Of a DNA stretch of 64,000 nt, positions 1 through 8,539 are shown piece by piece. The notes under the pieces were generated by a model. That model ran no database searches and was not told the origin of the DNA. It saw nothing but the letters and a program-made list of their open reading frames with translations. The DNA is taken from positions 2,117,946 through 2,181,945 of the forward strand of contig NZ_OY780936.1 of the NCBI RefSeq assembly GCF_963675905.1. Reading direction: 5' to 3'. Position 1 is the stretch's first letter, and every line of letters begins with the position of its first letter. The position numbers were made by a program, and so were the translations under genes. The stretch is from an uncultured Bacteroides sp. Its GTDB lineage: Bacteria; Bacteroidota; Bacteroidia; Bacteroidales; Bacteroidaceae.

Positions 1-93
1 TATTTTTATGATGAAGGACGATTGGTCCATATGGGATATTGGCAAGAGAGAATGGATAAATGGATTCAGTCAAAGTTAAATATATATATATAA
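1..93 (+). CDS. C-terminal tail of an upstream gene, possibly zorC-like
   Basis: The window opens inside a reading frame that runs 30 codons to a TAA at 91-93; the rest of the gene lies outside. The tail reads ...GRLVHMGYWQERMDKWIQ... and is charged and tryptophan-rich. The next gene starts one base after this stop, so the two are almost certainly co-transcribed. If the neighbour is ZorD, the expected upstream partner in type I Zorya is ZorC, an EH_signature protein. The His and Trp pattern here is compatible with that, but 30 residues cannot prove it. The frame and stop are seen directly; the identity is inference from position. Confidence 0.5.
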   Translation, partial: YFYDEGRLVHMGYWQERMDKWIQSKLNIYI

Positions 94-94
94 T

Positions 95-3000
95 ATGATA
101 CAATGGAGCTATGAAAATAACAACTTCATTTTTTCAATTGAAGAAAATAGTTCTTTTCTATCAGTGGAGAAATGGTGTGAATCCAATAATGAATTATATC
201 TAATAACATTAAAGGTGCTAGTTGATAATGGATTCGGTAAATTCACTAATTTTCAATGCAAAATTCCAGGAGAGAATATCTATGAATTGAGTGACACAGA
301 TATGCTCATTCTAGGCCTGCCATCACAATATGAATATGATATCTATATTCAGTCAAAGAACTTCCTAAATGGTACAGACTTTAAATATATAGTTGATTTT
401 TATACCTTTGCACCAGGAGGAAAACGACTTATTGCTTTACGTCAAGGTCCAATAATTGAAATTGATGATAAGAAGTATATACTTAGAGAAGAGCAATATA
501 AATTATGTCAAGCAATTGACGAATTTAATACTCTTGAGACAACAAACTTATCAACAAATAATAATTTCATTACATTTTCCAACATCAAAGGGCTTTCAAA
601 AAAAGCATCAGCAATTCTTGACTTGTATTTAGACGGCGAGAATGTTATTTTTCCTGATAAGATTATAGTCAACCTTAATTATTCTGAGGATGGCCTTGAA
701 ATAATACCAACTATAGATTCACCTATAGGTGAAAAATTTACAGAAAAATTTGACAAGAGAAATCAAGTTAAAGATATCTATCCTATTGATGATGATAATG
801 GTGGTAGAATAAGAGTAGTTCTGAAAGAGGAGCAGAAAGAACAGCTAAAGAAAATCAAGGATGAATTTAGACATGTAAGTTCTGCAGCTCAAATAGAACA
901 CATTATAGAACAACCAGAGCAATATCTTGACTCCGAAATTTGTGACTTATCTGAGTTCTACAGTGATAGAGTTATTGAGATTGGATTATACAAACCTAAA
1001 TTCTATCCATTTGTATGTCCTTACAAATCAGAATGGATACCTGGAGTTAAAGTTGTAGACCGCATCAATGGCGCAACTAATCTTTTGTTTCCAAATGAAA
1101 CGATTGTCGACGAATTTGAAAATATAGTCAACATTGCAGATCAAAAAGGAGAAAAAACAATAACATACCATTCTCTTACTATAGATCTCAATGATGCAAA
1201 AAATATTGCCTGTAATGCCAGAGAGCAACTTAAAACAAAAAAAAGACCAGAACAACTTAAAAAAGAAGGATCTAAAGTCTTAATTATTGAAGAAAATGCA
1301 GAGCAATTAGGATATCAAATTGATATTAAGGATGTAAATAAGATAGAAGAGTTAAATCTTTATCCAACTAAAGCTTTAAAGGACGAAATAAGACTTAAAG
1401 CTCACCAAGAAGAAGGAATTGCTTGGTTACAATATCTCTTTCTTAATAAATACAAAGGATGCCTTCTTGCGGATGATATGGGACTTGGAAAAACATTACA
1501 AATCCTTTATCTGATAGACTGGCATTTTAGAAATAAAAATAATGCAGGGAAACCATATTTAATTGTTGCTCCTATATCATTGTTGGAGAACTGGGAGAAA
1601 GAATATTCTAAATTCTTTAACAACCCCAAACTTCCTGTCAAGATTGTTCTTTCTTCAGATATTTCTAAGAAATTTGATAAGAATGCTGTAATTGAACTTT
1701 CTAACATGCAAATCGTTTTAACCAATTATGAAACGATTCGTTCTTGTCAGTTTAATTTCTGCGCTGTAAACTTCTCTATTGTTGTGCTGGACGAAGCACA
1801 AAAAATCAAAACACCTGGCACATTAGTCACAAATGCATCAAAAGCATTGAAAAGTGAATTTAAAATCGCAATGACTGGAACCCCCGTGGAGAACACACTA
1901 TTGGATTTGTGGTGCATTATGGACTTCTCTGTTCCTGGTCTTTTAGGTAATGCAAAAGAGTTTGCCACTAAATATCAAAAGCCTTTAAAAGACCCAAATA
2001 CAGATTTAGATCAACTTGGAAAAGATGTTCATTCACGGATGGGCTATTATTTTAAAAGAAGACTTAAAAAAGATGTTGCTAAAGATTTACCTCAAAAATA
2101 TATCGTTACAAAGAAAGAAATAATGCCCAAGATACAAATGGACAGATACAAAAGTGAAATCAATATATTTATAGAGAGAAGAGAACAAGGCATAATGGAA
2201 AAAGGAGCAATTCTAAAGTCTATAATGCGAATCCGAGAAATATCTGACCACCCTTATCTTGTCGACTCTCAAATAGACTCTTATACTCCAGATATCTTAG
2301 TAAGTACATCAGCAAAGCTTTTGTCTACAGTTTCTATCTTGAAAGATATAAAAAATAAGAATGAGAAGGTAATTATCTTTGCCGAGAGAAGAGAAACGCA
2401 AAAAATGCTACAAAAAATAGTCAAATATTATTTCCAATTTTCGCCAAGTATTATAAATGGCGATACACCTAGCTCACCAGATCTTTATAACAAATCCATC
2501 CTTAGCAGACAACAAACAATCGACTATTTTCAAACCGTTATAGGTTTCAATGTTATAATTATGTCACCACTTGCTGCAGGTATGGGATTAAATGTGACTG
2601 GTGCCAATCACGTAATTCATTATAGCCGACATTGGAATCCAGCAAAAGAAGAGCAGGCTACAGATAGAGCTTATAGAATTGGGCAAACAAAAGATGTCTA
2701 TGTATATTACCCAATGGCTGTATCAGATGAGTTCAGTTCTTTTGATGAGACTCTAGATAAGCTATTACATAAAAAGTCTATGTTAGCTTCAGTAACTCTA
2801 TTCCCAACAGAACAATCAGAAGTGAAACAAGATGAGCTATACGAAAATATCTTTGCAAAACAATTTGAAAATATTGATAAAGGTTATACATTCGAAGATT
2901 TAGAACACTTTGAACCACTTTTCTTCGAAGCTTTCACTGCTGCTTATTATAAGAAACTTGGGTATAATGTTATTCTTACTCCAAAAAGCAATGATCGAGG

Positions 3001-3316
3001 AGTTGATGTCATAGCATTAGGGCAAAAAGACAATTTACTGATACAAACCAAACATAGTAAAAATCCAATTGGATCGGATGGTGTAGGACAAATTTGTATG
3101 GGCAAAGGAGCTTATGAAGCAAAATGGAAAAATATAAAATTCAAAACTGTATTATTTACTAATTCAATAGTAAACAATAATACAAAGATGATGGCTGAAA
3201 CAAATAATGTAATTTGTGTTGAATCTAATGAAATAAAAAAATTTATGCTAAATAATAGAATTACTTATAACGATGTTCAACAATGCGAAATGAGCAGAAT
3301 GGCTTCTATTTTTTAA
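95..3316 (+). CDS. SNF2 helicase fused to Mrr-like nuclease (ZorD-like)
   Basis: A soluble 1073-residue protein with no signal peptide. An uncharacterised N-terminal third is followed by an SNF2 motor: Walker A DDMGLGKT at about 459-466, DEAQ box at 566-569, TGTP motif near 594, and a helicase C half ending in a QATDRAYRIGQ motif near residue 860. The C-terminal 130 residues carry a PD-(D/E)xK pattern typical of Mrr-like restriction domains: FFEAFTAAYYKKLGY, then RGVDV (Asp971) and IQTK (Lys986). An SNF2 motor plus Mrr domain at about 1080 residues matches ZorD, the DNA translocase/nuclease of type I Zorya antiphage defence. The tight junction to the upstream gene fits an operon. Other SNF2-nuclease defence proteins remain possible because ZorA and ZorB are out of view. 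Helicase and nuclease calls are firm; the Zorya assignment is likely, not proven. Confidence 0.72.
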   Translation: MIQWSYENNNFIFSIEENSSFLSVEKWCESNNELYLITLKVLVDNGFGKFTNFQCKIPGENIYELSDTDMLILGLPSQYEYDIYIQSKNFLNGTDFKYIVDFYTFAPGGKRLIALRQGPIIEIDDKKYILREEQYKLCQAIDEFNTLETTNLSTNNNFITFSNIKGLSKKASAILDLYLDGENVIFPDKIIVNLNYSEDGLEIIPTIDSPIGEKFTEKFDKRNQVKDIYPIDDDNGGRIRVVLKEEQKEQLKKIKDEFRHVSSAAQIEHIIEQPEQYLDSEICDLSEFYSDRVIEIGLYKPKFYPFVCPYKSEWIPGVKVVDRINGATNLLFPNETIVDEFENIVNIADQKGEKTITYHSLTIDLNDAKNIACNAREQLKTKKRPEQLKKEGSKVLIIEENAEQLGYQIDIKDVNKIEELNLYPTKALKDEIRLKAHQEEGIAWLQYLFLNKYKGCLLADDMGLGKTLQILYLIDWHFRNKNNAGKPYLIVAPISLLENWEKEYSKFFNNPKLPVKIVLSSDISKKFDKNAVIELSNMQIVLTNYETIRSCQFNFCAVNFSIVVLDEAQKIKTPGTLVTNASKALKSEFKIAMTGTPVENTLLDLWCIMDFSVPGLLGNAKEFATKYQKPLKDPNTDLDQLGKDVHSRMGYYFKRRLKKDVAKDLPQKYIVTKKEIMPKIQMDRYKSEINIFIERREQGIMEKGAILKSIMRIREISDHPYLVDSQIDSYTPDILVSTSAKLLSTVSILKDIKNKNEKVIIFAERRETQKMLQKIVKYYFQFSPSIINGDTPSSPDLYNKSILSRQQTIDYFQTVIGFNVIIMSPLAAGMGLNVTGANHVIHYSRHWNPAKEEQATDRAYRIGQTKDVYVYYPMAVSDEFSSFDETLDKLLHKKSMLASVTLFPTEQSEVKQDELYENIFAKQFENIDKGYTFEDLEHFEPLFFEAFTAAYYKKLGYNVILTPKSNDRGVDVIALGQKDNLLIQTKHSKNPIGSDGVGQICMGKGAYEAKWKNIKFKTVLFTNSIVNNNTKMMAETNNVICVESNEIKKFMLNNRITYNDVQQCEMSRMASIF

Positions 3317-3440
3317 AGTACTAAAAAAAAACAATCTTACTAAAAAATCTTTTTGGGGAACTTCGCCCGACAGAACAGAATAACATAGTGCAAAGAAACA
3401 TTTTGAAATAGTAAACCCCGTGATAATAAATCTTTCACTC

Positions 3441-4226
3441 ATGAGAAAAACAATCGCAATCATCATCTGCTTAATTATTACATCTGGTTTTGCAGCATGC
3501 AATAACACAAAGAAGATACAAGAAGAAACAATTAACAAAGACACAATAACTCTTTCAAAAGAAGAGAAAGAATTGTGTATATCTGCTTTAAATAGATATA
3601 TTGAATTCGATGAATTAACAGCAGAGAAAGCAGAAAAAACGGCAAATTATATTGAATCGAATATATTAAATAAAAATAGCGGCTCAGAAAATAATAAGGA
3701 TTCCTATAGAAAAAATATAGACTCAACAACTGTAATAGCCAAACAAGCAATTGATCTTTTAAACAACAATCGATTAAATGAAGCTGTTAAATTGCTGGAT
3801 TCAAACATTAACAAGTTTCATTCGCATCCGGCAAACACATTAGACACAGAAAACGAGCTACATATTGCTCTATACATTTTGTATCAAACATGTTACTCTG
3901 AAAAAGTAGCCTTCAAAAAGGCTATAGAACTTGAAAAATTTACTAAGCTTCATTTCCAGACTTTAGAAGAATTTAGCGGAGAAATGAACCCTGGATATCC
4001 TGCTTTCTTAGCTGATTTTGCCTCATTATACTATCAGGCAGAAGACTATTCTGGTTCAATGAATATTCTACAAGAGTTACTTCCTCTAATAAAAAAATCA
4101 TCTGGTGAAAAGAGTGAAGCATATAACAGTATTATCAAAGAACTTATAGATTGCTCAGAGAAAGCTGGACTTTCTAACCAAACTAAGAAATATAATGATG
4201 AATTGAAACGAATAGAAAAACTGTAA
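3441..4226 (+). CDS. Lipoprotein with TPR-like helical repeats
   Basis: A 261-residue protein. I chose the ATG at 3441 rather than the GTG at 3420 because it places a clean lipoprotein signal at the N-terminus: MRKTIAIIICLIITSGFAAC, with Cys20 as the predicted lipidated residue. The mature part is helical and charged, with TPR-like pairs such as NNNRLNEAVKLLDSNINKF and YYQAEDYSGSMNILQELLP. It is probably anchored in the outer or inner membrane facing the periplasm. It lies 124 bp after the helicase gene with no clear terminator between, but nothing links it functionally to defence. No specific family is recognised. Confidence 0.7.
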   Translation: MRKTIAIIICLIITSGFAACNNTKKIQEETINKDTITLSKEEKELCISALNRYIEFDELTAEKAEKTANYIESNILNKNSGSENNKDSYRKNIDSTTVIAKQAIDLLNNNRLNEAVKLLDSNINKFHSHPANTLDTENELHIALYILYQTCYSEKVAFKKAIELEKFTKLHFQTLEEFSGEMNPGYPAFLADFASLYYQAEDYSGSMNILQELLPLIKKSSGEKSEAYNSIIKELIDCSEKAGLSNQTKKYNDELKRIEKL

Positions 4227-4229
4227 TAT

Positions 4230-4294
4230 TGGCGTGATAAATCAATAATATGGCGCGATAAATTCTGAGAATGGCGTGATAAATTCTGAAATAG
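4230..4294 (+). repeat. Three tandem 21-bp units, core TGGCGYGATAAAT
   Basis: Units start at 4230, 4251 and 4272, exactly 21 bp apart, beginning 3 bp after the lipoprotein stop codon. Each starts TGGCGTGATAAAT (C for T at one position in unit 2). In the frame of the preceding gene they read WRDK followed by three codons, the second and third containing stops. They may be a decayed coding heptapeptide repeat or an intergenic array. The rest of the 311-bp gap to the next gene is AT-rich and shows only a promoter-like box. Confidence 0.75.
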
Positions 4295-4421
4295 TGTAAT
4301 TATAGAATATTGCTGCCCAAAGAAAACAGGTAGCTATTATTTAAAGGAAGAAAATATCTGCATCAAAATAGATAAAATTTGAATATACAATATTTATCCT
4401 TATATTTAAAAAAATAAAATA

Positions 4422-4429
4422 TATTTTTG
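4422..4429 (+). promoter_or_regulatory. Bacteroides-type -7 box TATTTTTG
   Basis: TATTTTTG matches the TAnnTTTG -7 consensus used by the primary sigma factor of Bacteroides. It lies about 109 bp upstream of the ATG at 4538 and is the only good match in this gap. No convincing -33 TTTG box is seen. Confidence 0.45.
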
Positions 4430-4537
4430 CCTTACTGAATTTTATAAAAATTGATCGTAATATCTCTTTTGAATATATATCTATATGGGTATATTGTCAA
4501 AAGAGTAATGCCTGTAAAATAAACAAAATAAATATAA

Positions 4538-6496
4538 ATGGAATATACAGCTCAGGAACTATACAAGATACTTAATGACTCTGACGAGTGTTATTTTATT
4601 GAAGCAAAAGGTGGAAGCGAAAGCTCTCATTCTGTAATGGAAAGTGTATGTTCTTTTAGCAATGAACCCGGATTAGGCGGCGGATATATATTGATGGGCA
4701 TTGCAGAGGATAAAGATTCGCTTGTACCTCAATATAAAGTATTGGGCGTTAGTGATACTGATAAATTCCAGAAAGACATTGCTACTCAATGTAAACAGAT
4801 GTTCAATATTCCTGTGTATCCCCAAATATCTGTTGAGAATATTAATGGAAAAAATGTAGTAGTAGTTCACATTAAAGAGTTATCCGACAGACAAAAACCG
4901 CTATACTTTAAATCGGATGGTATTCCTCATGGTATAATGAGAAGAATAGGCTCTTCTGATTTACATTGTACTGAAGATGATTTACAGGTTTTCTACAGAG
5001 ATAATATACAATCTTACGATCAGACAACAATAACCGGAACCGATATTTCACAAATAGACGAGGCTGCGATAAAAAGATACAGGACATTAAGGAGTGAGGT
5101 AAACCCTGCAGCTGAGGAATTAACGTATGACGATGCTGAATTGTTAGAAGCATTGGGCTGTTTAAGCGATAACAAAAAAGAACTGAATCTGGCAGGAGTA
5201 TTACTTTTTGGAAACTCTAAAGTTCTGAGAAGTAAACTGCCTATGATGCGGGTGGACTATATACGCGTACCGGGAAACCAATGGGTGGAAAATCCGGATG
5301 ATCGCTTCATAACTACGGATATGAGGGGACCATTGATTTTGTTAGTTTACCGACTAATAAACGCCATCAATGACGATTTACCCAAAGGATTCTTGTTACC
5401 CGATAATTCATTGCAGGCAAAATCGGTAGGATTGCCAATAAAAGCCTTACGGGAAGCTATTGTAAATGCTTTGATTCACAGATCATATAGAGTACATCGC
5501 CCTACTCAGGTAATAAGATATGATAACCGCATCGAAATTATTAATCCAGGATATTCTTTAAAAGCAGAAGATCAATTGGGGAAGCCGGGCAGTGAGACAA
5601 GAAACCCATTTATTGCATCTGTTTTTCATGAGACTAACCTTGCTGAGACAAAAGGTACAGGAATTAGAGCCATGCGAAAATTGATGATTGATGCTCATTT
5701 AGCCCCTCCTACTTATGAATCAAGCTATGAGAATAATCAATTCACAATGCGTCTTTTACTTCACCATTTCCTTGATGAAAAAGACATTCAATGGCTTGGA
5801 AAGTTCACTTATATATCGCTTAATGATGTACAAAAACAGACACTTATTTTTGTCAGAGAAATAGGTGCAATTGACAATCGCACCTATAGGCAAATGGCTG
5901 ATAGCGATATATCAAAAGCTAGTTCTGAATTGAGATATTTAAGAAACCAAAATTTATTAAGTAGCAAAGGAAAAGGAAAATCAACTTATTATGTTGCCGG
6001 GAGTTTACTTATTGAAGCAATAAGTGAGATTGGTTCAATTAGCGATGGAGGTGGTTCAATTAACTACGAAGGTAGTTCAATTAGCAATGAAGGTGGTTCA
6101 ATTAACTACGAAGGTGGTTCAATTAGCGATGGAGGTGGTTCAATTAACTACGAAGGTGGTTCAATTAGCAACGGAGGTGGTTCAATTAGCGATGGAGGTG
6201 GTTCAATTAGCAAAGAAGAGTTACTTAAAGAACTACCTAATGAAATAATAGAACTTATTATTTCTATAAAGGGAAAAGAGCGTAATGCTAAAAAGATAAA
6301 AGAAGTGATTCTTTTAATATGTACCCTGAGAGCTTATAAGTTATCAGAAATTGCATTAATAATACAACGAGGAGAGAAGTATATAAGTAATAAGTTTATT
6401 AAACCAATGCTCGACTCTGGTGAATTGAATTTTTCTATTCCTGAGATGAGAAACCATCCCGATCAGGGATATATTACTCAACTTATAAAGAAATAA
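4538..6496 (+). CDS. AlbA_2/ATP-binding domain protein with heptapeptide repeats
   Basis: A 652-residue cytoplasmic protein. The N-terminal ~130 residues (ECYFIEAKGG..., GGYILMGIAED) match the AlbA_2 (Schlafen-type) nucleic-acid-binding domain. Residues ~290-400 carry the C-terminal ATP-binding HATPase_c_4 pattern (LREAIVNALIHRSY, ETKGTGIRAMRKLM). Winged-helix-like sequence follows at ~420-490. Such proteins are usually annotated as RecG-like putative regulators; few have been characterised. Residues 499-561 are a Gly/Ser-rich heptad tract encoded by a perfect 21-bp minisatellite. A further helical segment of ~90 residues closes the protein, so the tract acts as a linker. Any role in stress or phage response is speculation. 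Confidence 0.8.
   Translation: MEYTAQELYKILNDSDECYFIEAKGGSESSHSVMESVCSFSNEPGLGGGYILMGIAEDKDSLVPQYKVLGVSDTDKFQKDIATQCKQMFNIPVYPQISVENINGKNVVVVHIKELSDRQKPLYFKSDGIPHGIMRRIGSSDLHCTEDDLQVFYRDNIQSYDQTTITGTDISQIDEAAIKRYRTLRSEVNPAAEELTYDDAELLEALGCLSDNKKELNLAGVLLFGNSKVLRSKLPMMRVDYIRVPGNQWVENPDDRFITTDMRGPLILLVYRLINAINDDLPKGFLLPDNSLQAKSVGLPIKALREAIVNALIHRSYRVHRPTQVIRYDNRIEIINPGYSLKAEDQLGKPGSETRNPFIASVFHETNLAETKGTGIRAMRKLMIDAHLAPPTYESSYENNQFTMRLLLHHFLDEKDIQWLGKFTYISLNDVQKQTLIFVREIGAIDNRTYRQMADSDISKASSELRYLRNQNLLSSKGKGKSTYYVAGSLLIEAISEIGSISDGGGSINYEGSSISNEGGSINYEGGSISDGGGSINYEGGSISNGGGSISDGGGSISKEELLKELPNEIIELIISIKGKERNAKKIKEVILLICTLRAYKLSEIALIIQRGEKYISNKFIKPMLDSGELNFSIPEMRNHPDQGYITQLIKK
6032..6220 (+). 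repeat. In-frame 21-bp minisatellite coding GSI(S/N)xxG heptads
   Basis: Eight full 21-bp units run from 6032 to 6199, with a ninth degenerate unit to 6220. Every unit begins GGTTCAATTA (AGTTCAATTA in unit 3) and ends in GGT until the last. Two subtypes, SISDGGG/SISNEGG and SINYEGG, largely alternate, suggesting growth by duplication of a 42-bp pair. Because the unit is a multiple of three, copy-number change alters linker length without breaking the frame. Confidence 0.92.
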
Positions 6497-6552
6497 GAAT
6501 TCTGTCTTTGTAAGTTGAGTAATTTATAATCAGAAAACATACATATTTTAAA

Positions 6553-6720
6553 ATGAAAAAGAAAACTGTTATAAGAATTTGTATTATAATTGCTTACTGC
6601 ATCTTTATAAAAATAATGTTCAGTATTGGAGTAGTAAAGAAATACGATGATTTATTTGCGATATTATTTGTATTACTACCTTTATTCTTTAAATTCTTGA
6701 TTAAAAGAAGCAAGATTTAA
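6553..6720 (+). CDS. Small two-helix membrane protein
   Basis: A 55-residue reading frame starting MKKKTVIRICIIIAYCIF and ending LIKRSKI. It has two hydrophobic stretches (about residues 7-26 and 32-50) joined by a short VVKKYDD loop, and lysines at both ends. It lies 56 bp after the AlbA_2 gene on the same strand. The hydrophobicity and positive-inside ends make a real small membrane protein plausible, but there is no recognisable family. The 249 bp that follow hold nothing I can identify. Confidence 0.45.
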   Translation: MKKKTVIRICIIIAYCIFIKIMFSIGVVKKYDDLFAILFVLLPLFFKFLIKRSKI

Positions 6721-6969
6721 AGAGCAATTATCTTTCATTAATTACAAGAAAATGCAGGTTTTTATGTATCTTTACTTAAGAAATATAGCTTCCTATTTGA
6801 TTAATGTCATTTTGTAAAATCTAATCTTGTTCAATAAGTATTCTAAAATGATTATATGGAGTTGCTTTAAGACGCAAGGGTCCAGATAACTTTGCTTTCT
6901 GTAAGCTGCTCACCGGTTTTGGGATTTCATTATGTTTCGGATATAGGGTTAAAATGTTTCAAAACAGGC

Positions 6970-8421
6970 TTATTTCTTAAGATAGAACTCTGGTGTTATA
7001 TTTGATATTTTATACACGGAATCATGTCGTAAATTAAGCTCACCTAAAATAAGCAAAGCCGATTTGAGTTCTATCTTCATAAGAGCAGAATAACGGGATT
7101 TCGGTATAGTGTCTGACTGAGTAAGACCGGCCTTCTTCATTTGTACAGTTAATAATGAGTCCAGATTAAAGCTGTAAAGCATTGCGCCTTTTTCTGAATA
7201 TAAATCAAGATGGTTATCTACGTTATTGAAATACATAGCGTCCGATTTATTAAATTCGTAAATTTTATTCAGAGAACGATATCCTTGCAGTGAAACAGGT
7301 TCCAATAATTGTATGTCCAAATAGGTAGTAGGTACTGCTACTTCTACCTGAGGTCTGTTACTTTGAGAAATCCGCTCTATATCTATAGCTCTTATGCCGG
7401 GTATATAGGTCACTACACCAAACAACAGGATGGTAAGTAATGTTACATAAAGATATCTACCGGTTCGGTTTGTAAGAAACAATATTGCGGTTAAAGATAT
7501 CACTAGTCCGGCTATCAGTAAGTACACCCGCTCTTCGGTAAATCCGTATTGATTAATTCTGTATATGGTAGCTATCCAGAACATTATATATGCAGGAAAA
7601 ACAATAAAGCTGGCTTTGTTATAAAACCATTTATACGGACATTTATTTACTAGCAGCACACATCCTTTCAGGAAAAACAGACCAATAGAAAATGCCAGAA
7701 CAATGGCTGCAACACCTCCCTTAGGAAGCGACCATACAAATGCTATCTTGATAAAATAGAGATAAAGAATGACTGTGTAGATTAGTAATACCGGAGATAA
7801 TACATAATTGAGCAATATATCTGTAAGCTTGTTAGCTATTATCTTATCTGATTTATCGTAATGAAAGTAGATGAATAAGGATGGAAAGATAACCATGGAT
7901 ACTGCATATCCCGAATAATGGAAAAATCGGGAATCGCCGGACTTCCATATTTCAAATATATATTGAATGCAAAAATAGACAGAAGAAAGCAATGCATAGG
8001 TTATTGCAGATAATACAAATGCATAAAGCAAAGAGCGTAACAATTGCAAGACGCTATCCATGAAAGAAGCATTTTCTTTATGCCACCCTGAAGCCAGATA
8101 GGTTCCGGTGAGAACTCCAATAGTTACACACAAAAAGAACTCTTCACTTTCCGGTTTATGGAGCCATAGAAGAGGAATAATCAATAATACACACCCGTAA
8201 TACATCCACCGTATCTGTTTTTTCTCGGCAAATTTATTCAGCGTATACGCTATAATCATCAGCATAGGGAAATAGTAATAAAGTGATTCTCCCTGCTTTA
8301 TTACTTTTTCGAACAACAAAACATTGATTACGTAGCAGATCAGTGCAATAAGTAATTCTACCGGATTAGAGCGTATTGCCTCATACCACTTAGACAATAT
8401 GTTTCTCATAGATTTTTTCAT
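6970..8421 (-). CDS. DUF4153 polytopic membrane protein
   Basis: A 483-residue inner-membrane protein with about ten hydrophobic helices in the first ~360 residues and a soluble C-terminal ~120 residues. The stretch LTDILLNYVLSPVLLIYTVI and the following LPKGG turn resemble the DUF4153 family, which is common in Bacteroides. The C-terminal region (TTYLDIQLLEPVSLQGYRSL...) resembles the soluble tail of these proteins. The function of the family is unknown. It sits about 120 bp downstream of the hybrid sensor gene on the same strand, with no obvious functional link. Confidence 0.7.
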   Translation of the reverse strand: MKKSMRNILSKWYEAIRSNPVELLIALICYVINVLLFEKVIKQGESLYYYFPMLMIIAYTLNKFAEKKQIRWMYYGCVLLIIPLLWLHKPESEEFFLCVTIGVLTGTYLASGWHKENASFMDSVLQLLRSLLYAFVLSAITYALLSSVYFCIQYIFEIWKSGDSRFFHYSGYAVSMVIFPSLFIYFHYDKSDKIIANKLTDILLNYVLSPVLLIYTVILYLYFIKIAFVWSLPKGGVAAIVLAFSIGLFFLKGCVLLVNKCPYKWFYNKASFIVFPAYIMFWIATIYRINQYGFTEERVYLLIAGLVISLTAILFLTNRTGRYLYVTLLTILLFGVVTYIPGIRAIDIERISQSNRPQVEVAVPTTYLDIQLLEPVSLQGYRSLNKIYEFNKSDAMYFNNVDNHLDLYSEKGAMLYSFNLDSLLTVQMKKAGLTQSDTIPKSRYSALMKIELKSALLILGELNLRHDSVYKISNITPEFYLKK

Positions 8422-8539
8422 AATACAGCGTGTGTTATTCTATTATGTTTAAGTACGAAGAAACGAATAATTATACAAAAAGCAATAAATTTCTTCATAT
8501 TTAACACAATAGACGCTGCTTATAAGATGATGAATAGCC

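Noticed and set aside
6024-6248. A 74-residue plus-strand frame with VVQLAxE/VVQLTTK repeats
   Set aside because: It is the shifted reading of the 21-bp minisatellite inside the AlbA_2 gene. It has no independent start signal and its repetitiveness is inherited from the DNA repeat.
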